A stretch of 64,000 bases of DNA. Origin: Pseudoalteromonas sp. OOF1S-7 (GTDB taxonomy: Bacteria > Pseudomonadota > Gammaproteobacteria > Enterobacterales > Alteromonadaceae). Made by a program: the position numbers and the translations under genes. Below, one piece after another: positions 31,073 through 41,177 of this stretch (positions within the stretch are counted from its first letter, which is position 1; each line of letters begins with the position of its first letter). The DNA lies in NCBI RefSeq assembly GCF_022347765.1, contig NZ_JAKRFZ010000008.1:124001-188000 (forward strand), given 5' to 3'. A model generated the notes under the pieces. That model did no database searches. It was not told the DNA's origin and saw only the letters and a list, made by a program, of their open reading frames with translations.

Positions 31073-32926
31073 ATGTTGCATCCTCGAATTCATGAAGTCA
31101 CTCAACGCGTTATCACCCGCAGTCAGCAATCTCGTCAGGCCTATCTTGAGCGCATAGAACAAGCAAAAAAACAAACTCGCGTCAGAGCCGGACTAGGCTG
31201 TGGTAACCTGGCACACGTGATGGCGGCTTGTTCGAGCAGTGACAAAGCCAGATTAAAAGCCGATGAACAGCCTAATCTGGCTATCATCAATGCTTACAAC
31301 GATATGTTGTCTGCCCATGTGCCTTATAAAGAATACCCAGATCAAATCAAAGCCATTGCTGAGAAGTTCGATGCTACCGCTCAGGTGGCCGGTGGCGTAC
31401 CCGCTATGTGTGACGGTGTCACACAAGGGCGAGATGGTATGGAGTTATCTTTGTTTTCTCGTGATGTCATCGCAATGTCGACGGCGGTTGCACTCTCTCA
31501 CGATGTGTTTGATGGTGTGTTCTGTCTGGGCGTATGCGACAAAATCGTCCCGGGATTACTGATTGGTGCGCTGTCATTTGGTCATCTTCCTATTTACTTC
31601 CTGCCTGCCGGACCTATGCAGTCAGGCATTCCGAACAAAGAAAAGGCACGTGTCAGACAGAAGTTTGCACAAGGGCTGGTCAGTCGTGAAGAGTTACTGG
31701 AAGCAGAAAGTGCGTCTTACCACAGTGCGGGTACCTGTACTTTCTATGGTACCGCCAACTCAAACCAGATGCTGATGGAAATCATGGGCCTGCATTTGCC
31801 GGGCAGTTCATTTATCAACCCATACACAGAATTACGTGAAGGCCTTACAGCCAGTGCGGTTGAGACCATGCTGAAGCAGCTGTTGGGCGATGGTCCGGTC
31901 AACAGTCTGGCGGATGTCGTCAGCGAAAAAACCGTCATTAACGGCTTGGTTGGCTTGCTGGCAACTGGTGGCTCTACTAACCATGCCATCCATCTGGTAG
32001 CGATGGCCAAGGCCGCTGGTGTTCAAATCACCTGGAAAGACATGGCAGACTTGTCTGAAGTCGTGCCATTACTTACACGTATTTATCCCAATGGTTCAGC
32101 GGATGTGAACCACTTCCAGGCCGCCGGCGGTATGGGCTTCTTGATGCGAGAGCTGCGTGATGCCGGTTACCTGCACAATGATGTCAAAACCATTGTCGGT
32201 GAAGGCTTAGATGCGTATACCCAAGAGCCGGTACTGGATATAGACCCGACACTTATCATGACTGACAGTACGGGTCCTGGCAAAGTGAAGTGGGTAGATT
32301 GCCCGGCAGACTCTTTGGACGATGAGGTGCTCAGGCCGGTATCCAATCCATTTAACAAGCAGGGCGGTTTGCAGTTGTTAAGCGGTAACTTGGGTAAATC
32401 GGTGATCAAGGTTTCGGCGGTTGCAGAGCAACATCAAGTGGTATCGGCGCCTGCCAAAGTGTTCAGTTCACAAACCGCATTGCAAGAAGCGTATACCCGT
32501 GGCGAGTTGAACCAGGACTTTATTGCCGTACTTAAAGAGCAAGGTCCGAAGGCAAAAGGGATGCCTGAGCTACACAAACTGACACCGGTGATGGCGAGCT
32601 TGCAGGACGAAGGCTTCAAAGTGGCCATTGTCACCGACGGCCGGATGTCAGGTGCGTCGGGTAAAGTGCCAGCAGCTATCCACCTAGCGCCAGAAGCCGT
32701 TGAAGGCGGGCCGATAGCGAAAGTGAGAGAGGGTGACCTGATCACGCTTGATGCACCCAAAGGTGAATTGGTTCTGCATGTGAGCGATGAAGAACTGGCA
32801 CAGCGTGAAATCGAATTAACTGAAGTGGGTCCAACTTTTGGTACGGGCCGTGAGTTATTTAGCGGCTTCAGAAATCTTGTCAGCAGCGCCGATTTAGGTG
32901 CAAGCGCATTCGGCATAGAAGAATAA
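31073..32926 (+). CDS. edd: Phosphogluconate dehydratase
   Basis: 617 residues of the IlvD/Edd family. It dehydrates 6-phosphogluconate to 2-keto-3-deoxy-6-phosphogluconate (KDPG), the first committed step of the Entner-Doudoroff route, using a 4Fe-4S cluster. Typical blocks are [78 protein letters not shown] and [20 protein letters not shown], with cysteines for the cluster in the [17 protein letters not shown] and GTCTFYGTA segments. eda begins 23 nt downstream and gap follows, forming an edd-eda-gap operon. zwf and pgl, often adjacent in relatives, are not present here. Confidence 0.97.
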   Translation: MLHPRIHEVTQRVITRSQQSRQAYLERIEQAKKQTRVRAGLGCGNLAHVMAACSSSDKARLKADEQPNLAIINAYNDMLSAHVPYKEYPDQIKAIAEKFDATAQVAGGVPAMCDGVTQGRDGMELSLFSRDVIAMSTAVALSHDVFDGVFCLGVCDKIVPGLLIGALSFGHLPIYFLPAGPMQSGIPNKEKARVRQKFAQGLVSREELLEAESASYHSAGTCTFYGTANSNQMLMEIMGLHLPGSSFINPYTELREGLTASAVETMLKQLLGDGPVNSLADVVSEKTVINGLVGLLATGGSTNHAIHLVAMAKAAGVQITWKDMADLSEVVPLLTRIYPNGSADVNHFQAAGGMGFLMRELRDAGYLHNDVKTIVGEGLDAYTQEPVLDIDPTLIMTDSTGPGKVKWVDCPADSLDDEVLRPVSNPFNKQGGLQLLSGNLGKSVIKVSAVAEQHQVVSAPAKVFSSQTALQEAYTRGELNQDFIAVLKEQGPKAKGMPELHKLTPVMASLQDEGFKVAIVTDGRMSGASGKVPAAIHLAPEAVEGGPIAKVREGDLITLDAPKGELVLHVSDEELAQREIELTEVGPTFGTGRELFSGFRNLVSSADLGASAFGIEE

Positions 32927-32949
32927 CAGCAACTGGGAATGGGGACATT

Positions 32950-33570
32950 ATGAGCATTAAAGAAATTTTATCAGCGGCGCCGGTAGTACCCGTCATTGTC
33001 ATTGATGACTTAGAAGATGCCGTGCCACTGGCACAGGCGCTTTACCGCGGTGGTCTGCGAGCACTGGAAGTGACATTGCGCACACCGGTTGCTGCACAAG
33101 CGGTGAAAGCGATGAAAGAAGCTGTACCTGAGGCCTATGTAGGCACCGGAACCGTCGTTGACAAAGCCTCATTCGACGCTTCTGTTGAAGCTGGCGCTGA
33201 CTTTATGGTCAGCCCAGGGGTGAGTTCGGAATTATTGGCGCTGGCAAAAGGTTCAGACATTCCATTTTTACCAGGGGCTGCAACGCCGAGTGAAGCGATG
33301 GAACTGGCCGCACAGGGCTTTAAGTTTTTGAAGTTTTTCCCGGCAGAAGCCGCGGGTGGAACGGCCATGCTGAAATCAATTGGGGGTCCTTTACCGCAAG
33401 TAACATTTTGTCCAACCGGTGGGATAAGCCTCGCGACAGCACCGAATTATCTGTCACTTAAAAATGTGATCTGTGTCGGTGGAACCTGGATGCTGGATAA
33501 AACACTTATCGCAAACAAAGACTGGCAAGCCATTGAAGCGCTTGCTCGACAAGCAAGTGAAGTAAACTAA
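32950..33570 (+). CDS. eda: KDPG aldolase (2-keto-3-deoxy-6-phosphogluconate / 4-hydroxy-2-oxoglutarate aldolase)
   Basis: 206 residues of the class I aldolase with a trimeric TIM barrel. It cleaves KDPG into pyruvate and glyceraldehyde-3-phosphate. The Schiff-base lysine is about K128 in GFKFLKFFPAEAAGG and the catalytic Glu is about E40 in LRALEVTLRTPVA. The GTGTVVDKASFDASVEAGAD and PFLPGAATPSEAMELAAQG blocks are conserved. GGGGAC lies just upstream of the ATG. It sits between edd and gap with short spacers (23 and 17 nt), so the two Eda products enter pyruvate metabolism and the Gap reaction directly. Confidence 0.97.
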   Translation: MSIKEILSAAPVVPVIVIDDLEDAVPLAQALYRGGLRALEVTLRTPVAAQAVKAMKEAVPEAYVGTGTVVDKASFDASVEAGADFMVSPGVSSELLALAKGSDIPFLPGAATPSEAMELAAQGFKFLKFFPAEAAGGTAMLKSIGGPLPQVTFCPTGGISLATAPNYLSLKNVICVGGTWMLDKTLIANKDWQAIEALARQASEVN

Positions 33571-33587
33571 TTTAGGGGAATAGGGTT

Positions 33588-34592
33588 ATGATTAATATTG
33601 CAATTAATGGCTATGGCCGCATCGGTCGAAACGTACTCAGAGCATTGTATGAATCAGGTCAGAATGACCAAATTAAGATTGTTGCGATTAATGATTTGGC
33701 ACCTGCACAAACCAACGCACACCTGACACAGTTTGACTCTGTACATGGACGCTTTAATTTCCCAGTTGAACTAAAAGACAATACCCTGATTGTCGGGGAA
33801 GACGAGATCACACTTACTCAGGAACGTGATCCTGCCCAATTACCCTGGCGTGACCTGAATGTAGACATCGTGCTTGAATGTACCGGCCTGTTTACATCAC
33901 GCGAAACAGCGGGCAAACACATTACAGCAGGTGCGAAAAAAGTCATCGTATCTGCGCCTGGTACAGATATGGATGCCACAGTGGTACATGGTGTAAACAG
34001 CGAAGTGCTCAATGCGGACTGCAATATTATTTCAAACGCATCTTGTACAACGAATTGTTTGGCGCCTGTTGCAAAAGCACTGAACGATACCATCGGCATA
34101 GCGCAGGGCAGTATGACAACCATTCACGCCTATACCAATGACCAGAACTTGTGTGATGTTTACCACAAAGACTTGTATCGTGCACGCAGTGCCACACAAT
34201 CTATGATCCCAACCAAAACAGGCGCAGCGAAAGCTGTGGGCCTGGTACTGCCAGAGCTTGCGGGTAAATTGGATGGCATGGCGGTCCGTGTACCAACGGT
34301 AAACGTCTCGTTGGTTGACCTGACTTTTATTGCCAAGCGTGAAACGTCTGCTGATGAAGTAAACGAGATCCTAAAAGGTGCGGCAGAAGGCGCAATGGCG
34401 GGTATTCTTGAATATAACACCTTGCCGCTGGTTTCTGTGGATTTTAATCACCACCCTGCATCGTCTGTCTTCGATGCCACTCAGACGAAAGTGGATGGCA
34501 AACTGGTTAAAGTCATGGCCTGGTACGACAACGAGTGGGGTTTCTCAAATCGCATGCTCGATCAGGTAAAAGTACTAGGTAGCTTTCTGTAG
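33588..34592 (+). CDS. gap: Glyceraldehyde-3-phosphate dehydrogenase, Entner-Doudoroff operon type
   Basis: 334 residues. The catalytic cysteine is about C153 in [14 protein letters not shown] and the base is about H180 in [13 protein letters not shown]. The NAD-binding [15 protein letters not shown] opens the protein, and an Asp in [11 protein letters not shown] suggests NAD preference. Its sequence is closest to the Pseudomonas GapA that is also linked to the edd/glk locus ([40 protein letters not shown]), not to a typical E. coli GapA. Third gene of edd-eda-gap, closed by a strong terminator. It would oxidise the glyceraldehyde-3-phosphate produced by Eda. Confidence 0.95.
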   Translation: MINIAINGYGRIGRNVLRALYESGQNDQIKIVAINDLAPAQTNAHLTQFDSVHGRFNFPVELKDNTLIVGEDEITLTQERDPAQLPWRDLNVDIVLECTGLFTSRETAGKHITAGAKKVIVSAPGTDMDATVVHGVNSEVLNADCNIISNASCTTNCLAPVAKALNDTIGIAQGSMTTIHAYTNDQNLCDVYHKDLYRARSATQSMIPTKTGAAKAVGLVLPELAGKLDGMAVRVPTVNVSLVDLTFIAKRETSADEVNEILKGAAEGAMAGILEYNTLPLVSVDFNHHPASSVFDATQTKVDGKLVKVMAWYDNEWGFSNRMLDQVKVLGSFL

Positions 34593-34628
34593 GCTTAATT
34601 CGTAAGCAACGTATTCTTGCGCCATACT

Positions 34629-34656
34629 AGCCCTGCATTGAGCAGGGCTTTTTTAT
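34629..34656 (+). terminator. Intrinsic terminator after gap
   Basis: AGCCCTGC (34629-34636) pairs with GCAGGGCT (34642-34649) around ATTGA, followed by a TTTTTTA run, ending the edd-eda-gap transcript. Confidence 0.9.
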
Positions 34657-34798
34657 GCCTGTTAAAACTGCTTACATACAAACTGGAGTGTTTACCTTTT
34701 TTAACGCCAAAGTTCGGCTATTAGCCGCGTGGTGTTTGCACCATAGGGTCAATTTTTATTACACTGCGCACAATTTTAGTTAACGATAAAGAAATAAC

Positions 34799-36226
34799 AT
34801 GAAAGAAGGGTTTAAAGTTCCCCATACGCTCATCCTGCTACTGTCTATGATGCTGGTGGCCTATCTTGCGACCTGGCTGGTCCCGCAAGGTTTCTTCGAC
34901 ACGGTAACGCTCGACAATGGTCGTCAGGCCGTGGTGCCCGGCACCTATGCGCTTGCCGAGGCACAAACTCACTTGACGCCCATGGACTTCCTGGTTGCTA
35001 TTCCGCGTGCGTTTGCTGCTGCACAAGATGTGATCTTCTTTGTTTTTATTGTCGGTGGTGTACTGGCCATTGCGCGTGCCACGGGCACAATTGATGCCTT
35101 GATCGGCCGCTTACTTGAGCGTTTTGGTCATAAGCCAAATATTCTGATTTTTATGGTGGTATTTTGTTTTGCGCTGGCATCAGGCGCGATTGGTACAGCG
35201 GGCGAGTATATTCCTTTTGTTCTAATCCTGGTGGGCCTGTGTAAAGCAATGCGTCTGGATGCAATGACTGCCGTGGGCATGGTTGTTGCGGGATATGGTA
35301 TTGGTTATGGCGTATCGGCATTTAACCCTTTCACTGTGATGGTGGCACAAAAGGTCGCGGATATTCCGGTTTACTCAGGCATTGAATTACGTCTGGCAAT
35401 CTTTCTTCCGTTTGTATTAATCGGTTTTCATCATGTATGGAGCTACGCCAAAAAAGTACAGGCTAACCCTGAGTTATCCCTGACCAAAGGCCTGCCTTGC
35501 CCGCTGGCAGGCGAAGCTGAGGCCAATTACCCTGCGCTTAATAAGCGCCATCAAATGATCTTGTTTGGTCTGGTCGCGGCAATTGTAACGGCGGTCTGGG
35601 GCATTTCTCAAAAGGGCTGGTATCTATATGAATTGGGTGCGGTCTTTATTTCCTGGGGTATATTCACGACATTAGTCGGCCAAATCGGCGCAGATCGCGC
35701 AGCTAATGAGTTCATAGAAGGCGTGAAAGACCTCGCAAGTACCGCGATTTTGATTGGTGTGGCAAGAGGGATTGCACTGATCATGGAAGACGGTCAAATA
35801 CTGCATACGCTGGTTTATGCGATGTCATCACCTTTGTCGCATTTAGGCGCAGAACTGGCAGCAGTTGGCATGTTCATTATGCAAACCTTACTCAACCTGT
35901 TTATTCCGTCTGGCAGTGGTCAGGCTTATGTCACGATGCCGCTGATGGCCCCGGTAGGTGACATCATTGGTGTGTATCGTCAGGTTGCAGTCCTTGCCTA
36001 TCAGTTTGGTGATGGTTTCTCGAATATGATCATTCCAACCAATGCAGTTCTGATGGGGATCATAGGTATGGCAGGTGTGCCTTATCACTTGTGGTTCAGG
36101 TTCTGTCTGCCGTTGTTCGGCAAACTTATGCTGGCGGCATCTGTGGTACTGGTACTGGCTGTTACTTTTGGTTACGGGGAAGATGTCCAGCCAAAAGTAG
36201 AGGCGACTGCGCACATCCAGTCATAA
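34799..36226 (+). CDS. YfcC-family membrane carrier (DcuC/ArcD-like superfamily)
   Basis: 475 residues with about 12 membrane segments. The start MKEGFKVPHTLILLLSMM, the VFFVFIVGGVLAIARATGTID-like early helices, CFALASGAIGTAGEYIPFVL and the re-entrant loop FIPSGSGQAYVTMPLMAPVG, followed by FGDGFSNMIIPTNAVLMGII, are typical of the YfcC family (PF03606). Members are annotated as basic amino acid or C4-dicarboxylate carriers, but most, including E. coli YfcC, lack proven substrates. The gene has its own upstream region with no clear Shine-Dalgarno and is separated from gap by a terminator, so a link to sugar use is not shown. Confidence 0.88.
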   Translation: MKEGFKVPHTLILLLSMMLVAYLATWLVPQGFFDTVTLDNGRQAVVPGTYALAEAQTHLTPMDFLVAIPRAFAAAQDVIFFVFIVGGVLAIARATGTIDALIGRLLERFGHKPNILIFMVVFCFALASGAIGTAGEYIPFVLILVGLCKAMRLDAMTAVGMVVAGYGIGYGVSAFNPFTVMVAQKVADIPVYSGIELRLAIFLPFVLIGFHHVWSYAKKVQANPELSLTKGLPCPLAGEAEANYPALNKRHQMILFGLVAAIVTAVWGISQKGWYLYELGAVFISWGIFTTLVGQIGADRAANEFIEGVKDLASTAILIGVARGIALIMEDGQILHTLVYAMSSPLSHLGAELAAVGMFIMQTLLNLFIPSGSGQAYVTMPLMAPVGDIIGVYRQVAVLAYQFGDGFSNMIIPTNAVLMGIIGMAGVPYHLWFRFCLPLFGKLMLAASVVLVLAVTFGYGEDVQPKVEATAHIQS

Positions 36227-36239
36227 TTAAAATAACTCA

Positions 36240-36270
36240 GCTCGCAGAGCCGCAGCTCTGCGAGCGTTCT
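36240..36270 (+). terminator. Hairpin after the YfcC-family gene
   Basis: GCTCGCAGAGC (36240-36250) pairs perfectly with GCTCTGCGAGC (36255-36265) around CGCA, just past the stop. The following GTTCTCGGTTTT is only moderately T-rich, so this is a probable but not ideal terminator. Confidence 0.6.
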
Positions 36271-36430
36271 CGGTTTTCGGGAACTCGATGACCCCGCCAT
36301 CACTCCACACTCTCTGCAAAGCTAAACAATACGTTTGATTCCTGTAGCATCTTATCGCTTCAATCTGGCGTATCAGGTTGAAAATTACTTTTATATGTTA
36401 ATCTCCAGATAATTTTTGGTAATTATTTTC

Positions 36431-36460
36431 TTGACAATGGAAAAGTCGGAATGCTAGAAA
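36431..36460 (+). promoter_or_regulatory. Possible sigma-70 promoter for the S8 protease
   Basis: TTGACA (36431-36436) and TAGAAA (36455-36460) are separated by 18 bp. The predicted start lies just ahead of the AAGGA ribosome site and ATG 36489, giving a short leader. Confidence 0.45.
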
Positions 36461-36488
36461 TAGTTTGAACCCAAAAAAGGAACTTATA

Positions 36489-38363
36489 ATGAAAATAAAG
36501 AAACAGCCCCTTGCTGGCCTTATCGCTGCACTGCTCAGTGTGAGTGCATCTGCAACAACAGACCGTGATTATCAGCATCGCTGGCTTGACCCAAATGGTG
36601 ATCCCATGCTGGCGTTGCAGTGGAATTTACTTAATTCCGGTGCGCTGGATAATACCCAATCTGGGATAGATTTAAATTTATGGCAAACTCATATCTGGGG
36701 CCATAAAGGGCAGGATGTGCTGGTTGCCGTTGTGGACTCGGGCGTTGATATGGCACACGCGGATCTGGACACCAATACCATTGATGATCCGTTGATTGAT
36801 CCACAACCCAGTGTTGGCGGTGATCACGGCACTATGGTAGCCGGTATTATCGCTGCGGTACAAAACAATATCGGTGTACGCGGAGTCGCACCTATGGCTC
36901 AGGTTACCGCGTTTACTAACTTTGGCGGGACATTTGAAAGCCATGAGCAGTGGAAAGTAAGTCATGGCGATGATGGTGATGTCTCGGACAATTCAACCAC
37001 AGATCGGATCCGTATTTTTAACAAAAGTTATGGAATGAGTCCGGCGGTCAGCCTTCCTTATACTTTTTCTAAAACTATCAAAGACAGTCAGGGCAAAGAC
37101 GTGCTGATGTTTAGTCAGCCGGAACAGGAAAAGATTTACGAAGCGGTGTCATTGTCTACAGAACAGGATCCTCGTACAGCCGTTTATGTGCAAGCTGCCG
37201 GAAACTCGTATCAGGTTTCGCGCGTTCACTATTTTACAGACAATGGGCTCGCTTTCTTTGGTTATAGTTTTCCGGTTGATGACAATTATGGTTTGCCCTG
37301 GACAAATGGCAACTCGCTGTATACTCCGGCCAATTTCTGGAACCTGACAGTGAGCGCGCTCAGTGCGGATGGTGTGTTGTCAAGCTATTCAACGGTTGGT
37401 AGTAACGTCTTTTTGACTGCACCAGGTGGGCTGGACAGAGGTACGCCCGGCCACGCAACTACGCGTATTTCGTGTGCCTGGTATCTGGAAAATATCGATG
37501 AAAATTATGACTGCAGTGGACAGGATGATTTTACCGTGCGTATGAATGGTACGTCTTCTGCGGCACCGAATACATCAGGTGCCATTGCGCTGCTACTGTC
37601 CGCTGCGCAGCAGCAAAAGCATGATCTGACGCCCCGCGACATTCGCCACCTGTTGGCGCGTACGGCGACAAAAGTGGACCCAACACGTGCCGATATTGAC
37701 GTGAATGGCATTACAGCCCTGGAAGGCTGGAGCACCAATGCAGCAGGCCACACTTTCTCACCTTACTATGGTTTTGGTCTGATTGATGTGGACAAAGCGA
37801 CAGAGCTGGTGCGTCGCTATGCCATTGAGCAATTACCCTCTGAGCTGGTGAAAACGTCTTGGTATGGCTTGAATGAAGCCGTGAATGCGACCATTGCTGA
37901 TGACGCCAGCCAGACAACAACTGCCACGATTAATGTGACGGATGATCTGTTCATTGAAGGCGTTCAGATCCGCTTAAACGCACGACACGCACGCATTTCA
38001 GACCTCAAAGTCGAGCTGGAATCACCCAGTGGCACTCGCAGCATTCTGATGTCGCCGTTTAATAACCTGGTTGGGCAGCATCTGGGTTTGCCAGAACAGG
38101 CTGCCGGAAGTCAAAATGGTTTCACTGATCATCTGATGCTAAGTTATAAATTCTGGGACGAGAAAGCCAATGCCGGGATCGGGCAGTGGAAGCTGCATAT
38201 CACAGATATGAGCAATGAAACGCGTGCGCTCGGAATATACGACTTAGACGTGGGTGGCCAAGCCTATCAGCTTGAAAATAACCGTGAGGCGGGTGTGCTA
38301 CAAAGCTGGTCTATCCGAATTCTGGGCCATAAGAACAAAGTCACAAAGAAAAAAGCGCTTTAG
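36489..38363 (+). CDS. Exported kexin-like S8 serine peptidase with P domain
   Basis: 624 residues. A TTG 8 codons earlier is open, but AAGGA 8 nt before ATG 36489 decides the start. A Sec signal peptide (MKIKKQPLAGLIAALLSVSA) is followed by a subtilisin-like domain whose triad is D83 (AVVDSGVD), H113 (GGDHGTMVAG) and S356 (NGTSSAAPNTSG), with oxyanion N239 (QAAGNS). A proprotein-convertase P domain follows at about 470-600 (VQIRLNARHARISDLKVELE, GIGQWKLHITDM). This layout matches S8B/kexin-like proteases. No type II secretion tail is obvious. It should act in the periplasm or outside the cell; the natural substrate is unknown. A shared terminator separates it from the TonB receptor. Confidence 0.92.
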   Translation: MKIKKQPLAGLIAALLSVSASATTDRDYQHRWLDPNGDPMLALQWNLLNSGALDNTQSGIDLNLWQTHIWGHKGQDVLVAVVDSGVDMAHADLDTNTIDDPLIDPQPSVGGDHGTMVAGIIAAVQNNIGVRGVAPMAQVTAFTNFGGTFESHEQWKVSHGDDGDVSDNSTTDRIRIFNKSYGMSPAVSLPYTFSKTIKDSQGKDVLMFSQPEQEKIYEAVSLSTEQDPRTAVYVQAAGNSYQVSRVHYFTDNGLAFFGYSFPVDDNYGLPWTNGNSLYTPANFWNLTVSALSADGVLSSYSTVGSNVFLTAPGGLDRGTPGHATTRISCAWYLENIDENYDCSGQDDFTVRMNGTSSAAPNTSGAIALLLSAAQQQKHDLTPRDIRHLLARTATKVDPTRADIDVNGITALEGWSTNAAGHTFSPYYGFGLIDVDKATELVRRYAIEQLPSELVKTSWYGLNEAVNATIADDASQTTTATINVTDDLFIEGVQIRLNARHARISDLKVELESPSGTRSILMSPFNNLVGQHLGLPEQAAGSQNGFTDHLMLSYKFWDEKANAGIGQWKLHITDMSNETRALGIYDLDVGGQAYQLENNREAGVLQSWSIRILGHKNKVTKKKAL

Positions 38364-38404
38364 ATTTGGCACAGGATATCAAATTACTTAAATAGCTTAA
38401 AAAC

Positions 38405-38442
38405 AAAAAGCAGCGCTCACCAAAGTGAGGCGCTGCTTTTTT
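38405..38442. terminator. Bidirectional terminator between the S8 protease and the TonB receptor
   Basis: AAAAAGCAGCGCTCAC pairs with GTGAGGCGCTGCTTTTT with one bulged base and a CAAA loop. A/T tracts on both sides allow termination from either strand. Confidence 0.85.
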
Positions 38443-38469
38443 GAGCCGTTATCTTAGGGCTTATCGAGC

Positions 38470-40686
38470 CTAGAATGTTGCGCGATAGCGGACACCGAAT
38501 TCGCTGGCATCATTGCTCTTGATTACCAGGATATAGTCACCGGTATTCAGACGTGCATCGTCGTAGCGCTCATCAAAGATGTTGCGACCATACAATGAGA
38601 TATCCCAGTTTGCATTGGCCGGCGCGTATGAAATATCAAAGTTCACTGTAGTACGGTCATCGATCTGCGTCATTCTGCGTGGATCTGAGCTTGGCTCACC
38701 ATACATGCTGTCACGGTATGAAATATCAAAACGGGTGTTTACCGTTGCATTGTTGTCCAGTTCAAACTCATAAGACGGGCTGATTGAGGCCGTCCACTCT
38801 GGTGTAAGAGGTGCAACCGGCTTGATGCCATTTTGCTCTTCCACATCTACATCCATAAAGCCGAAGCTTGAATGCAGAGTAAAGTGGTCAGTTACGTAGT
38901 AGGTGCTTTCAAACTCGATACCGCGTGACGTTTGTTCAACGATCAGGTTGTTGGTGTCGAATCCAGAGTCGGTCACTACGTTAACCTGATACGGCAAGTC
39001 TTCATATTCAGTATTGAAAAATGCCACGCTCATGCTGAAGTCGTTAGTCAGCTGGCCTTTGAAACCCGTTTCATAGTTGATTGCACTGATGTTTTCGCTT
39101 GCCATGAAGGCATTATTTGCGCGTACAGCTGCTGCGGCATTAGGGTTATCAAAACCACCTTCACCAAAGAACTGACCGATCAGGAAGTAAGGACGGGCAG
39201 GGTATTGACCTGACTGATAACCAGTCTGAACCGTACCGTACCAGTTAAGGCCATTCTCAAAGGTATAATTGGCAGCTACTTCCCATGAGATCTCATCCCA
39301 TTCTTTGCTTGAATAAATGGTACCAACAGGGTCGAATACATTCGTCGATGCGGTTTTTTCATCTTCTGTGTAACGCACACCACCACTCAGGCGCAAGTCA
39401 TCTGTCAGGTCATAGCCCAGGTTAAAGAATACGGCGCGACTGGTCGTTTCCTGATCCAGCTCCAGTTTAGTTGGACCCCCATCAAAGCTGGCTTCGTCCG
39501 GGCTCTGACGGTTGCTGCCTTCTTCGTTAAACCAGTAAATACCGGTAACAAAGTCAGCGCGGCCCAGGTAGCCTGTCAGTTGCAACTCAACAGAGGTTTG
39601 ATCTGCTTCGCCTCGCTCAGGATAGTGATCAAGCGCTACTGCGGTGCCGTCGTCATCCAGACCGGCTTTATATTCTGATGAGCGCTTACTGAAGATGAAC
39701 TTAGTACCATAATCGGCGTTGATGTCGTATTCAGCGGTCAGTGAGAGTCCGTTTGCTTTGTTTGAAACGGTTGCAGTGTTGATACTGCTGGTCGCATTGT
39801 CGTATGGATCGGCGGCAACCATCGCATTGCGTAAGCCGGCTTTATACAGACGGCCTTCCGGCATCTCGTCGATTAACACAGTAAACGGACGAGTACCACC
39901 TTCACCATCGTTGGCGTCAGCCGTCAGTACCAGGCGCAGGTCATCAGTAGGGGTGTATTTAACAGATACACGGCCGTGGAATTCCTGGTTCTCACCCACA
40001 TCGTACTCAGCATTGGGCAGGTTAGTGAATTCACCTAAACCACCGCGGCGGTTAAAGCCCATATTAAAGTTAAACGCCAGTTCATCCGTTACGGCCTGGT
40101 TGGTAAACATGCTGGCTTTAACACGTCCACGCGTGCCTGTCTCCGCGCTCACCTTAGTCACTGCTTCCTGATCTGGTTGCTTAGTGATGATGTTAATGGC
40201 GCCACCGATTGAGTTACGGCCATACAGCGTACCCTGCGGACCACGCAGTACTTCAATACGCTCGATGTTCGCCAGGTTCCAGTTTTGGCCAACCTGGCGA
40301 CCCAGATACACACCATCAACATATACGCTTACGCCAGGATCTGTGGTGATCAGGTGGTCCTGTAAACCAATGCCGCGAATAAACGGGTTGGCAGAGGAGT
40401 TGTGACCTGCTGAGAAGCCGGTGATATTCAGGTTTGGAACAAATTTGCCCACATCAGTGATGTCAGAGATACCTTGTGCATCCAGATCATCCCCTGAGAA
40501 TGCACTCATAGCGATCGGTACTTCATAAATAACCTGTGAACGCTTGGTCGCGGTTACCGTGATGGCTTCGATTTTTGATTTCTCAGCTTGTGCCTCTTCA
40601 GCCAGAACAGGGGCTGAAGATAAGCCGGCCATTGCCAGGGCCATGGCGGTTGCGATCGGAGTTAGATTGCGTGCTGTGGTGCTCAT
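38470..40686 (-). CDS. TonB-dependent outer-membrane receptor
   Basis: 738 residues. The signal peptide ends near APVLA-EEAQ. A TonB box-like EAITVTATKRSQ lies near 41, followed by a plug (ISDITDVGKFVPNLNITGFS, GVSVYVDGVYLGR, RIEVLRGPQGTLYGRNSIGG, AINIITKQP) and a 22-strand type barrel ending in GVRYRATF with the C-terminal Phe needed for assembly by Bam. GAGGAA is just upstream of the ATG. It resembles the broad family annotated as ferric-siderophore or carbohydrate/peptide receptors of marine Alteromonadales. The substrate cannot be read from the sequence, and no Fur box or transporter gene adjoins it. Confidence 0.92.
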   Translation of the reverse strand: MSTTARNLTPIATAMALAMAGLSSAPVLAEEAQAEKSKIEAITVTATKRSQVIYEVPIAMSAFSGDDLDAQGISDITDVGKFVPNLNITGFSAGHNSSANPFIRGIGLQDHLITTDPGVSVYVDGVYLGRQVGQNWNLANIERIEVLRGPQGTLYGRNSIGGAINIITKQPDQEAVTKVSAETGTRGRVKASMFTNQAVTDELAFNFNMGFNRRGGLGEFTNLPNAEYDVGENQEFHGRVSVKYTPTDDLRLVLTADANDGEGGTRPFTVLIDEMPEGRLYKAGLRNAMVAADPYDNATSSINTATVSNKANGLSLTAEYDINADYGTKFIFSKRSSEYKAGLDDDGTAVALDHYPERGEADQTSVELQLTGYLGRADFVTGIYWFNEEGSNRQSPDEASFDGGPTKLELDQETTSRAVFFNLGYDLTDDLRLSGGVRYTEDEKTASTNVFDPVGTIYSSKEWDEISWEVAANYTFENGLNWYGTVQTGYQSGQYPARPYFLIGQFFGEGGFDNPNAAAAVRANNAFMASENISAINYETGFKGQLTNDFSMSVAFFNTEYEDLPYQVNVVTDSGFDTNNLIVEQTSRGIEFESTYYVTDHFTLHSSFGFMDVDVEEQNGIKPVAPLTPEWTASISPSYEFELDNNATVNTRFDISYRDSMYGEPSSDPRRMTQIDDRTTVNFDISYAPANANWDISLYGRNIFDERYDDARLNTGDYILVIKSNDASEFGVRYRATF

Positions 40687-41177
40687 GTATGTTCCTCAAG
40701 TTAGAAACGGTTAATTTTAAATCTCGTGTGTGGTGGTTTCTGCGAGGGAAGTCGCCAACCTGGTTGAATGGCTATCACTGAGCTGACTTTTGACATTTAT
40801 AAAATTGACGCGCACAAAAAAGCAATCACCATAAGGGGACTGCATGACTTTTATTAACAAGAATTTTAACAATGAAAGGTCAGCAAAAGCTGCTATTCGG
40901 TTGGGCGTGCATTCTACAATGAAATGAAATAATTTTGCAATGAAAAATGGTTTAATTTTTTTATTTTGGCGAATTACTGCATTGCTTTGTCTACTAATCA
41001 GGTAAATTTACATGAATGTACCTTTTTAGTTAAAAATGGCAGTAATTAAAATGATTATTTCAAAATTAGAAATAAATGGCGTGACCCGTTTTGCTCTTGC
41101 GGTGAAGTTTATGTTAGCGTGATGCTTTGCATTGGACCCGAATTAGGGTGAAAAAGTCGTTAGGTCAGGAAGGGAAT
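40687..41177. other. Intergenic region between the TonB receptor and the EamA exporter
   Basis: About 490 bp, AT-rich. It carries the divergent promoters of both neighbours, which I could not place reliably. One 27-codon frame (40844-40927) has a good AAGGGGA before its ATG but no recognisable homology. A small palindrome TACATGAATGTA lies near 41010. Confidence 0.4.
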
